Shown here: positions 25,474-33,688 of the stretch, piece after piece
Layout of the letters: the number at the start of each line of letters is the position of its first letter
How positions within the stretch are numbered: position 1 is the first letter of the stretch
Source: Pseudovibrio flavus
GTDB lineage: Bacteria > Pseudomonadota > Alphaproteobacteria > Rhizobiales > Stappiaceae
Length of the DNA: 49,653 bases
Reading direction: 5' to 3'
NCBI RefSeq assembly: GCF_009711345.1
Contig: NZ_SMMA01000063.1
Coordinates: 206,790 to 256,442, forward strand
Program-made: the position numbers and the translations under genes
The notes under the pieces: generated by a model
The model's input: the letters and a program-made list of their open reading frames with translations, nothing else
The model's database searches: none
Told to the model about the DNA's origin: nothing

Positions 25474-26177
25474 CCGTATTCAATAGATTGACAGGTGAGG
25501 GGCTTGGCACAACGCCGCCGGAACTGAACCGCAAATTTGCAGCTGATGGCTCTGCTCTTCGCTTTGCTGGCACCACGTTTGTGTGCCATACGGAGCAGCC
25601 AAGCCCGTTGCATAATCTACTGGTTGAGCTGCAGGAAACTTTGCAGCAGTTGCCGGGCAATGAGTGCTTTTCGTATCTGCCTGCCTCCAGCTTTCATGTG
25701 ACCCTTTTCAGAGGTGTGCACATGGACAACCCGAAGCAGGGATATTGGCCGGAAGATTTTCCAAGGGACTTGAGCCAGAGCGAGGCTAGCTCTCGTATGC
25801 TTGAGCGTCTTCAAGATCTAGTGCCGCCGGTTCCGATTAGCTTTAAACCTCAGGAACTAACCGCAACCCTTTCTGGCCATGTGCTTTATCTTGAGCCAGC
25901 CAGCGACGAAGATGCCGAACGCCTGTGTCAGTTCAGAAGCTATCTGGAAAACGCTTTGAAACTCTTTGCTCCAGAAGCCATAGCGAGCAAAATGCATATT
26001 AGTTTCGATTACATGTTGAAGTGGCTCAACGCCGACGCTGCGCGTGCGCAAGAAGCGGCGATGGCCGAGCTCTATGCTAAATTCATCGCAGAACAGCCAA
26101 TTCTGACATTTAACCGTGTCGAGTTTTGTGAGTATCAGGATATGACGCATTTTGAGCCCGTGCGCGGCTGGGAATAA
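25470..26177 (+). CDS. 2H phosphoesterase-superfamily protein (DUF1868-like)
   Basis: 235 residues. Two HxT/S motifs define the 2H phosphoesterase fold: FHVTLFRG (His76, Thr78) and MHISFDY (His176, Ser178). The N-terminal PELNRKFAADGSALRFAGTTFVCH region and the length match DUF1868 proteins as I remember them. 2H enzymes hydrolyse cyclic or linear phosphodiesters without metal. It is translationally coupled (ATGA) to the EEP hydrolase, so the two probably act on one substrate in succession, for example opening a cyclic phosphodiester and then removing the phosphate. Cytoplasmic, no signal peptide. The substrate is unknown. Confidence 0.8.
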   Translation: MTVFNRLTGEGLGTTPPELNRKFAADGSALRFAGTTFVCHTEQPSPLHNLLVELQETLQQLPGNECFSYLPASSFHVTLFRGVHMDNPKQGYWPEDFPRDLSQSEASSRMLERLQDLVPPVPISFKPQELTATLSGHVLYLEPASDEDAERLCQFRSYLENALKLFAPEAIASKMHISFDYMLKWLNADAARAQEAAMAELYAKFIAEQPILTFNRVEFCEYQDMTHFEPVRGWE

Positions 26178-26192
26178 GCGTTACTCCTTTCG

Positions 26193-26233
26193 CCGACTGC
26201 GCCGCTAAATTAGAAGTTTGATAGCGCAGTCGG
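26193..26233. terminator. Long-loop hairpin between convergent operons
   Basis: CCGACTGCGC (26193-26202) pairs perfectly with GCGCAGTCGG (26224-26233) around a 21-nt loop in the 94-bp gap between the 2H gene and the first mandelate-racemase-type gene. No good T-run follows, so it may be a weak or Rho-assisted terminator. Confidence 0.5.
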
Positions 26234-26271
26234 TAAACATTTGGTCTTTCTGAAATGTTATCGAGGATTGA

Positions 26272-27357
26272 TCACCTCACTTCTTGCAAGTGCTCATCAC
26301 GGAAAGAAAAACCCCAGCCTGGACGGTCACGTGGATAGGCAAATCCGTTCTTGATAACCATTTGATTATCGATAATCGGATCAATCCAATCAAAGGATTC
26401 AGCACCAAACCCGTTTGGAATAGTGCAAAGAAGCGGCACGTCATAATCCTTGTAATAATGCGGCAGCACAGGGATATGGTGAACGTTTGCATAGGACGCG
26501 CTTTCTCTCCACGCTTCGACGCCTCCCATGCGAATTAGGTCTGGTTGCCAAAGATCAATTGCATTTTTTTGGATAAGCGCTTGCAGTGGGCGAACACTGT
26601 ATTCTCTCTCGCCAGTAGCAATTGATATGCCTGTTTTCTGGCGCAAAAAGGCTAAGCCTTCGAAATCAGTATGAACGACCGGCTCCTCAAACCATAGGAT
26701 GTTGAGCTCCTTTGCTTGGTTGGAAAGCGCAATGGCATCAGGAATGTTCATTCCTTGATTGGCATCCATCATAATTTTTAGATCGGAGCCTACCGTCTCG
26801 CGAACCAAACGAAGTCGCTCAAGATCTGCTTCGACGCCGCCGTGCTCTTCAGGCGTGCCGACCTTTATTTTTACAGCCTTAAACCCACGTGCCTTGTAGC
26901 CGAGAACCTCTTCGATCAACTCCTCAGTGCTATAGGAAAGCCAGCCACCTGAGCCGTAAATGGGGACCCTTGTAGCGGTGGTGCCGAAGAGTTTCCATAT
27001 TGGCTGGCCGAGCGATTTACCCAGTGCATCCCACAATGCAACATTGACCACTCCAAGTGCATTTTTGTGTATGCCATCATGCCCAAAGTATTCTTGTTCA
27101 TGCTGGGCTTCCTTCATGAAGATGCCAATTTGGTTGCAATCTTTGCCTCTTACAAGCGGTTCGAGGTCGCGAAGTGCTCCCTCAATCGCGTGTCGGGAAT
27201 AATGAAAAGACAGAAGGTATGCCTCGCCAACCACACCGCTACGCAACCTCAACCGAACCACATAAAAGCTGATTTCTGAAATCGTATGTGTCGCGTCGGC
27301 GATCGGTCTAGTGAGCGGTGACGTCGTTCGAAAGAACTCCATAGTCTCAATTTTCAT
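26272..27357 (-). CDS. Mandelate racemase/muconate lactonizing family enzyme (enolase superfamily), copy 1
   Basis: 361 residues. N-terminal capping domain, then a TIM barrel carrying the mandelate-racemase subgroup catalytic set: KIKVG (Lys163, Lys165), metal ligands Asp198 (MMDAN), Glu224 (WFEEP) and Glu250 (TGERE), and the Asp273/His300 dyad (LPHYY). Such enzymes abstract a proton next to a carboxylate and either racemise or dehydrate sugar acids. GGAG lies seven bases before the ATG. It is divergent from a TRAP importer whose operon holds a second family member. Cytoplasmic; the exact sugar acid cannot be told from sequence. Confidence 0.9.
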   Translation of the reverse strand: MKIETMEFFRTTSPLTRPIADATHTISEISFYVVRLRLRSGVVGEAYLLSFHYSRHAIEGALRDLEPLVRGKDCNQIGIFMKEAQHEQEYFGHDGIHKNALGVVNVALWDALGKSLGQPIWKLFGTTATRVPIYGSGGWLSYSTEELIEEVLGYKARGFKAVKIKVGTPEEHGGVEADLERLRLVRETVGSDLKIMMDANQGMNIPDAIALSNQAKELNILWFEEPVVHTDFEGLAFLRQKTGISIATGEREYSVRPLQALIQKNAIDLWQPDLIRMGGVEAWRESASYANVHHIPVLPHYYKDYDVPLLCTIPNGFGAESFDWIDPIIDNQMVIKNGFAYPRDRPGWGFSFRDEHLQEVR

Positions 27358-27707
27358 CAGGATACTCCAATATATTTTGATATATTAAATATTGGATGAT
27401 GAGGTCGTGGAATACGTAAATATATACATACCCAGAAAACGTTTCTTTTTGCATTAGTTAACCTATTGAAATAATGAGATTTATATAATCTCAAATTGTT
27501 GATCATAAATTCGATCTAAGTAGTGATCGTGATTGATGCGAGATTTGAATCCATTTACCAATATATCGGTAGGGCGGCGAGCGCGAGTGATTTCTGGATG
27601 CGGCTAGTTTCATCTCAGCGCTGCCCCCTTACGGCCGCTCCGGACAAAAAAGGTATCCGAAGCGGAGATTTGTTTGGTCGCAATTGACCAACGATTGGGA
27701 GAAGAAA
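27358..27707. promoter_or_regulatory. 350-bp divergent control region of the sugar-acid TRAP locus
   Basis: No gene. Two clean inverted repeats: GAGATT-TATAT-AATCTC at 27476-27492, and TTGGTC-GCAATT-GACCAA at 27674-27691, the latter just before the dctP Shine-Dalgarno. TGGTC/GACCA arms recall operators of FCD-type GntR regulators, and such a gene ends this locus at 32072. An AT-rich CCAATAT...ATATTGG pair (27368-27396) lies near the other gene. Confidence 0.5.
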
Positions 27708-28721
27708 ATGAAATTTGGTTTCCAGAACCTAGGCAAAGCTTTGGCCACCACAGTGCTTGTGGGCTGTACTTTTGCGTCGGGCATTGCTTATTCGGCTGAA
27801 TACACCTTGCGTGTAGCGCACGGAAACAATGAGCAGTTCCACATGCATAAAGCATGGGAGAAATTCAAAGAAGTTGTTGAAGCAGAATCTAAAGGCGAAA
27901 TCGCGGTTGAAATCTACGCGAATGGCCAGATGGGCGAAGACCGTGAGCTGCTAGAATTCGTACAGGACGGTACAATCGATCTGAACGCTTCCACCGTTGC
28001 TGTTCTTGCGGGTTGGGATACCGCATTCGCAGCTTCCGAACTGCCTTACATGTTCCCAGACAGAGCAACTGCATTGGCAGCTCTTAACGGTTCTTATGGT
28101 GAGTGGCTGTTCAAACGCGCAGAAGAAATCGGTTTCAAAGGCCTCGGCTGGTTTGAAACTGGCTTCAGAAATATCAACAACTCTGTACGCCCGATCTACA
28201 AGCCAGAAGACCTTGATGGCATCAAGATCCGCACCATGCAGGTTGACGCTCACATGGCAGCGTTCCGTCACCTCGGTGCGAACCCAACACCAATGGCATT
28301 CGGTGAAGTGTACTCCGCTCTGCAGCAGGGCGTTGTAGATGCGCAGGAAAACCCACTCAGCGCTATCGTAACCAGCCGCCTTTACGAAGTTGCCCCGTTT
28401 GTTTCCCTTACCAACCACGTGTACTCCACTCACATCGTGGTTATGAACCCTGACCGCTTTGAATCTCTTCCTGAAAACTATCAGGACCTGATTTTGCGCG
28501 CTGTGAAGGAAGGTGAAGCACACCAGCAGGCAATTATTGCCAAGGAAGAGCAGGAAATGATCGCTATTCTTGAAAAAGAAGGCGGCAAGGTGAACGCTCT
28601 ATCCCCTGAAGAGATCAAGGTATTCCAAGACAGAATCTCCGAAATCTCCGCAGACCTCAAGGGTATGGTTGACCCAGAAGCTTATGAAGTTCTCCGCAAG
28701 GCAGTCGAGAACAAAGGTTAA
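27708..28721 (+). CDS. dctP: TRAP transporter periplasmic binding protein DctP, copy 1
   Basis: 337 residues. Signal peptide with KFGFQNLGKALATTVLVG core ending near AYSA-EY. The mature protein has the DctP architecture: ANGQMGEDRELLEFVQDGTIDL, the substrate-gripping region GIKIRTMQVDAHMAAFRHLGANPTPM, and YSALQQGVVDAQENPLSA, whose arginine region binds a carboxylate. The frame is open 8 codons upstream at a TTG, but GGGAGAAG before the ATG decides the start. With DctQ and DctM it imports an organic acid using an ion gradient; two sugar-acid-type enzymes flank it. Confidence 0.93.
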   Translation: MKFGFQNLGKALATTVLVGCTFASGIAYSAEYTLRVAHGNNEQFHMHKAWEKFKEVVEAESKGEIAVEIYANGQMGEDRELLEFVQDGTIDLNASTVAVLAGWDTAFAASELPYMFPDRATALAALNGSYGEWLFKRAEEIGFKGLGWFETGFRNINNSVRPIYKPEDLDGIKIRTMQVDAHMAAFRHLGANPTPMAFGEVYSALQQGVVDAQENPLSAIVTSRLYEVAPFVSLTNHVYSTHIVVMNPDRFESLPENYQDLILRAVKEGEAHQQAIIAKEEQEMIAILEKEGGKVNALSPEEIKVFQDRISEISADLKGMVDPEAYEVLRKAVENKG

Positions 28722-28736
28722 TCCAGCATAGATCTC

Positions 28737-28763
28737 TTTCGGGGGCTTCTACGGCCCCCGAAA
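28737..28763 (+). promoter_or_regulatory. Stem-loop between dctP and dctQ
   Basis: TTTCGGGGGC and GCCCCCGAAA form a perfect 10-bp GC-rich stem with a 7-nt loop, right after the dctP stop. No T-run follows. Probably lowers dctQM expression relative to dctP or protects dctP mRNA. Confidence 0.7.
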
Positions 28764-28783
28764 TCCCTCGTGAGAACCTAATA

Positions 28784-29302
28784 ATGAAACTCCTGAAGCT
28801 TCTGGATGAAAATCTAGAAAAATACTTCCTCGTTACTGCCGTTGCTGCCATTGCTGTGCTCATCATGGCGCAGGTATTCATGCGCTATGTAATGGGGAAT
28901 TCCCTTTCCTGGTCTGAAGAACTGGTTCGCTGGACCTTTGTATGGTTCATCTGGATCGGTGTGAGCTACGGCTTTAAAACTCGCAAACACATCTGCATCA
29001 CTGTTCTTCCTGAAATGGCCGGACCAAAGGTACAGCGCTTGATGTACATTGCGGTTGGCATTGCAATGGTGATCTTCTTCGTCTGGCTTGCATGGATCGG
29101 TTACAAACAGTGCACCAGCCCGCTGATGCTGCGTCAGCGTTCGCCTGTGCTGGAATTCCCTTTCACGGGTGAGCGCATTACAGTGTTCTGGCTCTACGCC
29201 TCCCTTCCAATCGGTTCTGCTCTTTCGGTTTATCGACTGGTTCAGAACCTGATTATTGACATTCGGGCTTTGAAAGAGCCTGAAGCTGCGAGCGTTTTGT
29301 AA
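28784..29302 (+). CDS. dctQ: TRAP transporter small membrane subunit DctQ, copy 1
   Basis: 172 residues with four hydrophobic helices (first VTAVAAIAVLIMAQVFMRYV). The MRYVMGNSLSWSEELVRW segment and GVSYGFKTRKHI loop are the DctQ signature. It links the binding protein to the large channel subunit. No strong Shine-Dalgarno; it follows a stem-loop. Nine bases separate it from dctM. Confidence 0.92.
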   Translation: MKLLKLLDENLEKYFLVTAVAAIAVLIMAQVFMRYVMGNSLSWSEELVRWTFVWFIWIGVSYGFKTRKHICITVLPEMAGPKVQRLMYIAVGIAMVIFFVWLAWIGYKQCTSPLMLRQRSPVLEFPFTGERITVFWLYASLPIGSALSVYRLVQNLIIDIRALKEPEAASVL

Positions 29303-29311
29303 GGCATCCCC

Positions 29312-30643
29312 ATGATTAGTATGGTTCTTTTTGGATCCTTCGCGATCCTCGTGGCCTTTGGCGCCCCGGTGGGTGTGTGCCTTGGTATGGCCTCCCTTAT
29401 CGTTCTTGAGTTGCTGCCAAATACGCCACCTGTCACGTTGCTGGTAAAAAGTGCTGTAACCGGCGCTAACAACTTCGTTCTCGTTGCCGTGCCTATGTTC
29501 ATTCTGGCTGGTGACATCATGCAGGGCGGTGGTCTTTCCCGCCGTATCGTGGCTTCTGCTGCGCGCCTCGTTGGTAACGTAAAAGCAGGTCTTGCTTACG
29601 TTAACATTCTTGCTTCCATGTTCTTTGCTGCGATTTCCGGCTCCTCTCCGGCAACCGTTGCGGCGATTGGTTCGAACATGGTGCCGGAAATGGAAAAGCG
29701 CGGCTATGACCGCGGGTTCTCTTCTGCGCTGACAGCTGCCTCCGGCATGATCGGCGTTATGATCCCGCCGTCCATCCCGTTCATCATCTATGGTGTAACC
29801 GCGAACCAGTCTATTGGTGATCTATTCCTCGGCGGTGTCATTCCGGGTATTCTCTTCGGTGCTGGTTACGCTGTTATTGCGCGCTATCTTTTTGCGACAG
29901 GCGCAACAGCTTGTAAGTCTCCGTTAAATGAGGCGATTGAAAAGCTGGAAGAGCACAATCGTGCCCGTGCTCAAGAAAAGGCCGAAACTGCACAGAGCGA
30001 TGATGGAAACACCATCTGGGCCCTTCTGGTTCCTGTCATCATTCTTGGCGGTATCTACGGCGGTATCTTCACTCCAACTGAAGCTGCCGCTGTTGCTGTG
30101 GGCTATGCCTTCTTCATCTCTATGTTCGTATACAAGGAACTGAAGTGGGAAGACCTTCCAGAGCTGCTCTCCCGTACTGCAATCACCTCTGCGACCTGTT
30201 TGATCATGGTTGTTATGGCGTTCGCGTTCGGTCGCTTGCTCACAATGGAACAGGTTCCTAATCAGGTTGCAGACCTCATCACGACTGTGTCCGACAACCC
30301 GATTATCGTTCTGGCGCTCATCAACATCCTTCTGCTTCTGGTTGGTATGTTCATGGAAACCGTTGCGGCGATCATCATCCTGACCCCGATCCTGCTTCCT
30401 GTGGCACAGAGCGTGGGTGTAGATCAGATCCACTTCGGTGTGATCATGACCTGTAACCTTGCAATCGGCTTCTGTACGCCTCCACTTGGCGCGAACCTCT
30501 TCGTTGCAAGTTCTATCGGTGAAGTGTCTCTGGAACGTGTAGTTAAAGCATTGATCCCGTTCATTTATGCGATGATCGTGTGTCTATTGCTGATTACCTA
30601 CGTACCGGCATTCTCTACCTTCCTGCCAAGCCTCATGAACTAG
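29312..30643 (+). CDS. dctM: TRAP transporter large membrane subunit DctM, copy 1
   Basis: 443 residues, about 12 membrane helices. Typical DctM stretches: AVPMFILAGDIMQGGGLSRR, SGSSPATVAAIGSNMVPEM, GVMIPPSIPFIIYGV and the late GFCTPPLGANLFVASSI. It is the ion-coupled channel of the importer. AAGG lies seven bases before the ATG. The gap of 73 bp to the next enzyme gene contains a small hairpin. Confidence 0.95.
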   Translation: MISMVLFGSFAILVAFGAPVGVCLGMASLIVLELLPNTPPVTLLVKSAVTGANNFVLVAVPMFILAGDIMQGGGLSRRIVASAARLVGNVKAGLAYVNILASMFFAAISGSSPATVAAIGSNMVPEMEKRGYDRGFSSALTAASGMIGVMIPPSIPFIIYGVTANQSIGDLFLGGVIPGILFGAGYAVIARYLFATGATACKSPLNEAIEKLEEHNRARAQEKAETAQSDDGNTIWALLVPVIILGGIYGGIFTPTEAAAVAVGYAFFISMFVYKELKWEDLPELLSRTAITSATCLIMVVMAFAFGRLLTMEQVPNQVADLITTVSDNPIIVLALINILLLLVGMFMETVAAIIILTPILLPVAQSVGVDQIHFGVIMTCNLAIGFCTPPLGANLFVASSIGEVSLERVVKALIPFIYAMIVCLLLITYVPAFSTFLPSLMN

Positions 30644-30653
30644 TTTGAACTCC

Positions 30654-30671
30654 CGGCGCACCACAGCGCCG
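30654..30671 (+). promoter_or_regulatory. Small stem-loop between dctM and the enzyme gene
   Basis: CGGCGC and GCGCCG pair around a 6-nt loop, followed by CAAATAAAAAAT rather than a T-run. It may trim or stabilise the mRNA; a complete terminator is unlikely. Confidence 0.4.
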
Positions 30672-30716
30672 CAAATAAAAAATCTGCAAATACTTGAATA
30701 AAATCGGAGAATAAAA

Positions 30717-31829
30717 ATGGCGAAAATTGAACGCGTAGAAGTGATGATGGTTGATCTGAAGCCGAAGACAGTTCGCTCAGACGCTATCCAGAGCTTTGTA
30801 TCTCAGGAAACGCCAATTGTCCGCATTACGGACAGCGATGGTTGTGTTGGTACTGGCTACGCTTACACCATCGGCACAGGCGGTCATTCCATTATCGCGC
30901 TTTTGAAGAACACTCTTGCTCCTCGCCTCATCGGCAAAGAAGCAGAGGCTATCGAAGCGATCTGGCGCGAGCTTTTCTTCGTTACCCACGCAACTACTGT
31001 TGGTGCGATTTCGTCTCTCGCGCTAGCAACCATTGATACTGCTCTTTGGGATCTGCGTTGCCGCCGCGCTAAGCAGCCACTGCACATTATGGCTGGTGGC
31101 GCTAAGACCAAAATTCCTCTCTACAACACCGAATGCGGCTGGCTGCACATTGAAAAGAGCCAGCTGGTAGAAGAGGCTCTGGAAGCAAAAGAAAACGGCT
31201 TTAGAGCTTCCAAAGTCAAGCTCGGCTCTGCCCACATTTCTGAAGATCGTGCTCGCTTGATCGCTGTTCGCGACGCAGTTGGTGATGACTTCGAAATCAT
31301 GACCGATGCCAATCAGGGCTTTAATGCATCTGAAGCAATTCGCCGTGCGCGCGTTCTTGAAGAAGTGGGTTGCGCATGGTTTGAAGAGCCAATCCATGGC
31401 GATGATGTTGGTCAGCACGTTCAGCTTGCTCGTTCTACCAGCGTTCCGATTGCAGTTGGTGAAAGCCTATATTCCATCAGCCAGTTCAAAGAATACTTCG
31501 CTATGGGCGGCGCTTCCATCGCGCAGATCGACGTTGCGCGTATTGGCGGTATCACACCGTTCTTGAAGGTCGCTCATATGGCTGAAGCCTTCAATATTCC
31601 GGTGTGCCCTCACTTCTTGATGGAACTTCACCTCGGTCTCGTATGCGCTATTCCAAACAGTGTCTGGCTGGAATACATCCCGCAGCTCGACTTGATCACC
31701 AATGACACCATGCGCATGGAAGACGGTTATGCGTTCCCATCTGAAGAGGCTGGTCTTGGCATCAACTGGAACTGGGAAGTGATCAACAAAATGCGGGTGG
31801 AGGGTTGTACACTCGAGTTTTCTAAGTAA
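30717..31829 (+). CDS. Mandelate racemase/muconate lactonizing family enzyme, copy 2
   Basis: 370 residues. Same active-site plan as the copy at 26272: SKVKLG (Lys166, Lys168), Asp197 (MTDAN), Glu223 (WFEEP), Glu249 (VGESL), Asp272 and His299 (CPHFL). CGGAGA is well placed before the ATG. The N-terminal capping domain differs clearly from copy 1, and this domain sets specificity, so the two enzymes probably act on different isomers or on successive compounds. It lies downstream of dctPQM in the same direction and is followed by a terminator. Confidence 0.9.
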   Translation: MAKIERVEVMMVDLKPKTVRSDAIQSFVSQETPIVRITDSDGCVGTGYAYTIGTGGHSIIALLKNTLAPRLIGKEAEAIEAIWRELFFVTHATTVGAISSLALATIDTALWDLRCRRAKQPLHIMAGGAKTKIPLYNTECGWLHIEKSQLVEEALEAKENGFRASKVKLGSAHISEDRARLIAVRDAVGDDFEIMTDANQGFNASEAIRRARVLEEVGCAWFEEPIHGDDVGQHVQLARSTSVPIAVGESLYSISQFKEYFAMGGASIAQIDVARIGGITPFLKVAHMAEAFNIPVCPHFLMELHLGLVCAIPNSVWLEYIPQLDLITNDTMRMEDGYAFPSEEAGLGINWNWEVINKMRVEGCTLEFSK

Positions 31830-31838
31830 ACACTGAAA

Positions 31839-31878
31839 GCTTGGACCTTGTCCTCCCAGTCAAGGTCCAAGCCCTTTT
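31839..31878 (+). terminator. Terminator of the TRAP/enzyme operon
   Basis: GCTTGGACCTTG (31839-31850) pairs perfectly with CAAGGTCCAAGC (31861-31872), followed by CCTTTT. It separates the operon from the GntR gene; the remaining 190 bp before that gene shows no convincing gene. Confidence 0.85.
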
Positions 31879-32071
31879 GCCATACCCCCTGCGCTGGGGC
31901 GTTTGGTTAGCTCTGTGACTTCCGTTGTTTTGTCAAAATACAAATGGGTTTCAGCAGTGCTACAGAAATAGGGTTCAGGATCAGGGCATAAGTACGTAAG
32001 CCGGTGTATTGCTGCTGGCAGTTGCTCCTGAGATAGTGCCAAAAGAGTTTCATTAGGTGGATTAACAAGAA

Positions 32072-32758
32072 GTGGCGGAAAGTTCCTCGATGTCTTCCAA
32101 GGAAATTATTCAGGAAACACTAGCAAAGCAGATTATTACCTGCGCTCTTCCACCGGGAACGATACTGGATAAAAACAAGATATCCGAAGACCTTGGCGTA
32201 TCGATTACGCCAGTACGTGAAGCGTTGATCCTTCTTGCCCAGCAAGGGCTAGTGGAGATGGTGCCGAACAAGTATTCCCGCGTTTCTTTGATCGATATCG
32301 ATTTTCTTCGCGAGAAGGCATTTATCCGTTCGGCTTTGGAATGCTCCGTCGCTGAGCACTTGGCGCAGCGCGGTCTGAGCGATGAAGAAATGGCGAAGCT
32401 GAACGCCTTTGTTGATGCGCAAGAAATCGCTGTTCACGACGAAGACTTCGAAGCAGCCCACAATATCGACTTCTGCTTTCACAAATTTCTCTGCGAGCTA
32501 ACTGGCTTCCAGCGGCTTTGGGATACAATTGAGCAGTCTCGAATGCATATCCTTCGTGCAATCAACTGCGGGCCGCTGCCTTTGGTGAATGCGGATAAGA
32601 AGGGCGCGGTCAACGAACACAAGCTGATCTTGAGCGCCTTGGCTAAGGGCAAGAAATCCGTCGCACGCAATCAGATGGCGAAGCACATTGAGCATCTGGA
32701 TAAACACATCCAGCGCTTGCCACCGGTTTACCTCAGCAAGAGCAGCCTTCAAAAATAG
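32072..32758 (+). CDS. GntR-family regulator, FCD subfamily, probably of the TRAP/enzyme locus
   Basis: 228 residues. The winged helix is at the N-terminus (KNKISEDLGVSITPVREALILL), then a helical FCD domain with FIRSALECSVAEHLA and histidines in FCFHKFLCEL and the final helices that may hold metal or substrate. Start is GTG at 32072; an ATG six codons later (32090) is equally possible and neither has a strong Shine-Dalgarno. Location after the sugar-acid cluster and inverted repeats in the cluster's divergent promoter suggest it controls dctPQM and both enzymes. Confidence 0.85.
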   Translation: MAESSSMSSKEIIQETLAKQIITCALPPGTILDKNKISEDLGVSITPVREALILLAQQGLVEMVPNKYSRVSLIDIDFLREKAFIRSALECSVAEHLAQRGLSDEEMAKLNAFVDAQEIAVHDEDFEAAHNIDFCFHKFLCELTGFQRLWDTIEQSRMHILRAINCGPLPLVNADKKGAVNEHKLILSALAKGKKSVARNQMAKHIEHLDKHIQRLPPVYLSKSSLQK

Positions 32759-32773
32759 GCGCATGGTCTGTTG

Positions 32774-32806
32774 GTGTTGGGCAAACTTTTTATGCGTGCC
32801 CAACAC
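32774..32806. terminator. Hairpin between convergent GntR and phosphoesterase genes
   Basis: GTGTTGGGCA pairs perfectly with TGCCCAACAC around a 13-nt loop that itself contains a T-run. No T-run follows on either side, so termination strength is uncertain. Confidence 0.5.
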
Positions 32807-32819
32807 AACTGGTAAGGCT

Positions 32820-33686
32820 CTAAAGCTCTATTTCCAAATGCAAAGGATAGTGGTCAGAGCCTTGCGCGTCCGTGTCGATCCAAGCTTGTTTGACCTTTGG
32901 AGCAAGCCAGCTTGAGATGAAACAATGGTCGATGCGGTACTCCTGACTAATGACAGAGTAACCATCATATTCATCGTTGCCTGCTAGAACATAAGCATCC
33001 GCAAGCCCGAGCGGGTTCACCAGTCGGCCGTGTTTGGGGGAACTAACTCCCACTATCAGATCATACTCTGGCGCCTCATTGGTGAAGTTCATGTCGCCCA
33101 TGATGATAGCTTCTCGCGGCATTGGCGGCATTTCGCCTTCTGTCCAGCCGGAGGATGGGTTTGGATGGCCGCCACACCACGCGCCGCCTTCCAGCGGAGC
33201 GCGATTGACGATCTCCAGTATCGCCTTAACCTGCGGAATGCGGGTTTCGCTACACAGATGGGAAAGGTGAACGCTGTAAGCGCGCACCGGCCCGCTTGGT
33301 AGTGCGATGACCGCTTCCAGAATGCCTTGCTGGATGGAATGCTGGGTCATGGTCGCGTATTTTGGCAACGGAAAATTACGAGACGAGATAATCGGGTAGC
33401 GAGACAGGATCATCGTACCGAACTGGCGGCGTCGGTTGTGTACGCGGCCCTCGGCATCTTTGGTGGAGGCGTCCATATCAAGGTTTGCACCATAGACCCA
33501 GTAGTAGTCTGGGAGAAGCTCGCCGAGCACTGCCGCCTGATCGGTCTCGCCAGATCGCTGCCAGAAGCGCTCTACTTCCTGTAGGGCGATCACGTCGGCA
33601 CCGCGTACCTCATTTGCAATTCGGGAAAGGTCGTTTACACCGTCCGCTCCAAAGCCGTACTGAATGTTATAGCTTATGAATTTCAT
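32820..33686 (-). CDS. EEP-superfamily phosphoesterase of the second ROK module
   Basis: 288 residues covering the whole EEP fold with nothing extra at the N-terminus. Motifs in order: FISYNIQYG (Asn7), ALQEVER (metal Glu37), GTMILSRYPI, YSVHLSHL, IMGDMNF, RIDHCF and the final GSDHYPL. All catalytic residues are present, so it should be an active metal-dependent phosphoesterase. There is no signal peptide, so its substrate must be imported or made inside. It starts two bases after the stop of the ABC ATPase gene, which strongly ties it to the importer: an imported phosphoester may be cleaved here. Confidence 0.88.
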   Translation of the reverse strand: MKFISYNIQYGFGADGVNDLSRIANEVRGADVIALQEVERFWQRSGETDQAAVLGELLPDYYWVYGANLDMDASTKDAEGRVHNRRRQFGTMILSRYPIISSRNFPLPKYATMTQHSIQQGILEAVIALPSGPVRAYSVHLSHLCSETRIPQVKAILEIVNRAPLEGGAWCGGHPNPSSGWTEGEMPPMPREAIIMGDMNFTNEAPEYDLIVGVSSPKHGRLVNPLGLADAYVLAGNDEYDGYSVISQEYRIDHCFISSWLAPKVKQAWIDTDAQGSDHYPLHLEIEL

Positions 33687-33688
33687 CG

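Noticed and set aside
31860-32042. Possible 60-codon gene on the minus strand between the TRAP operon terminator and the GntR gene
   Set aside because: It begins without a ribosome-binding site, has no hydrophobic or conserved pattern, and overlaps the regulatory region of the GntR gene.
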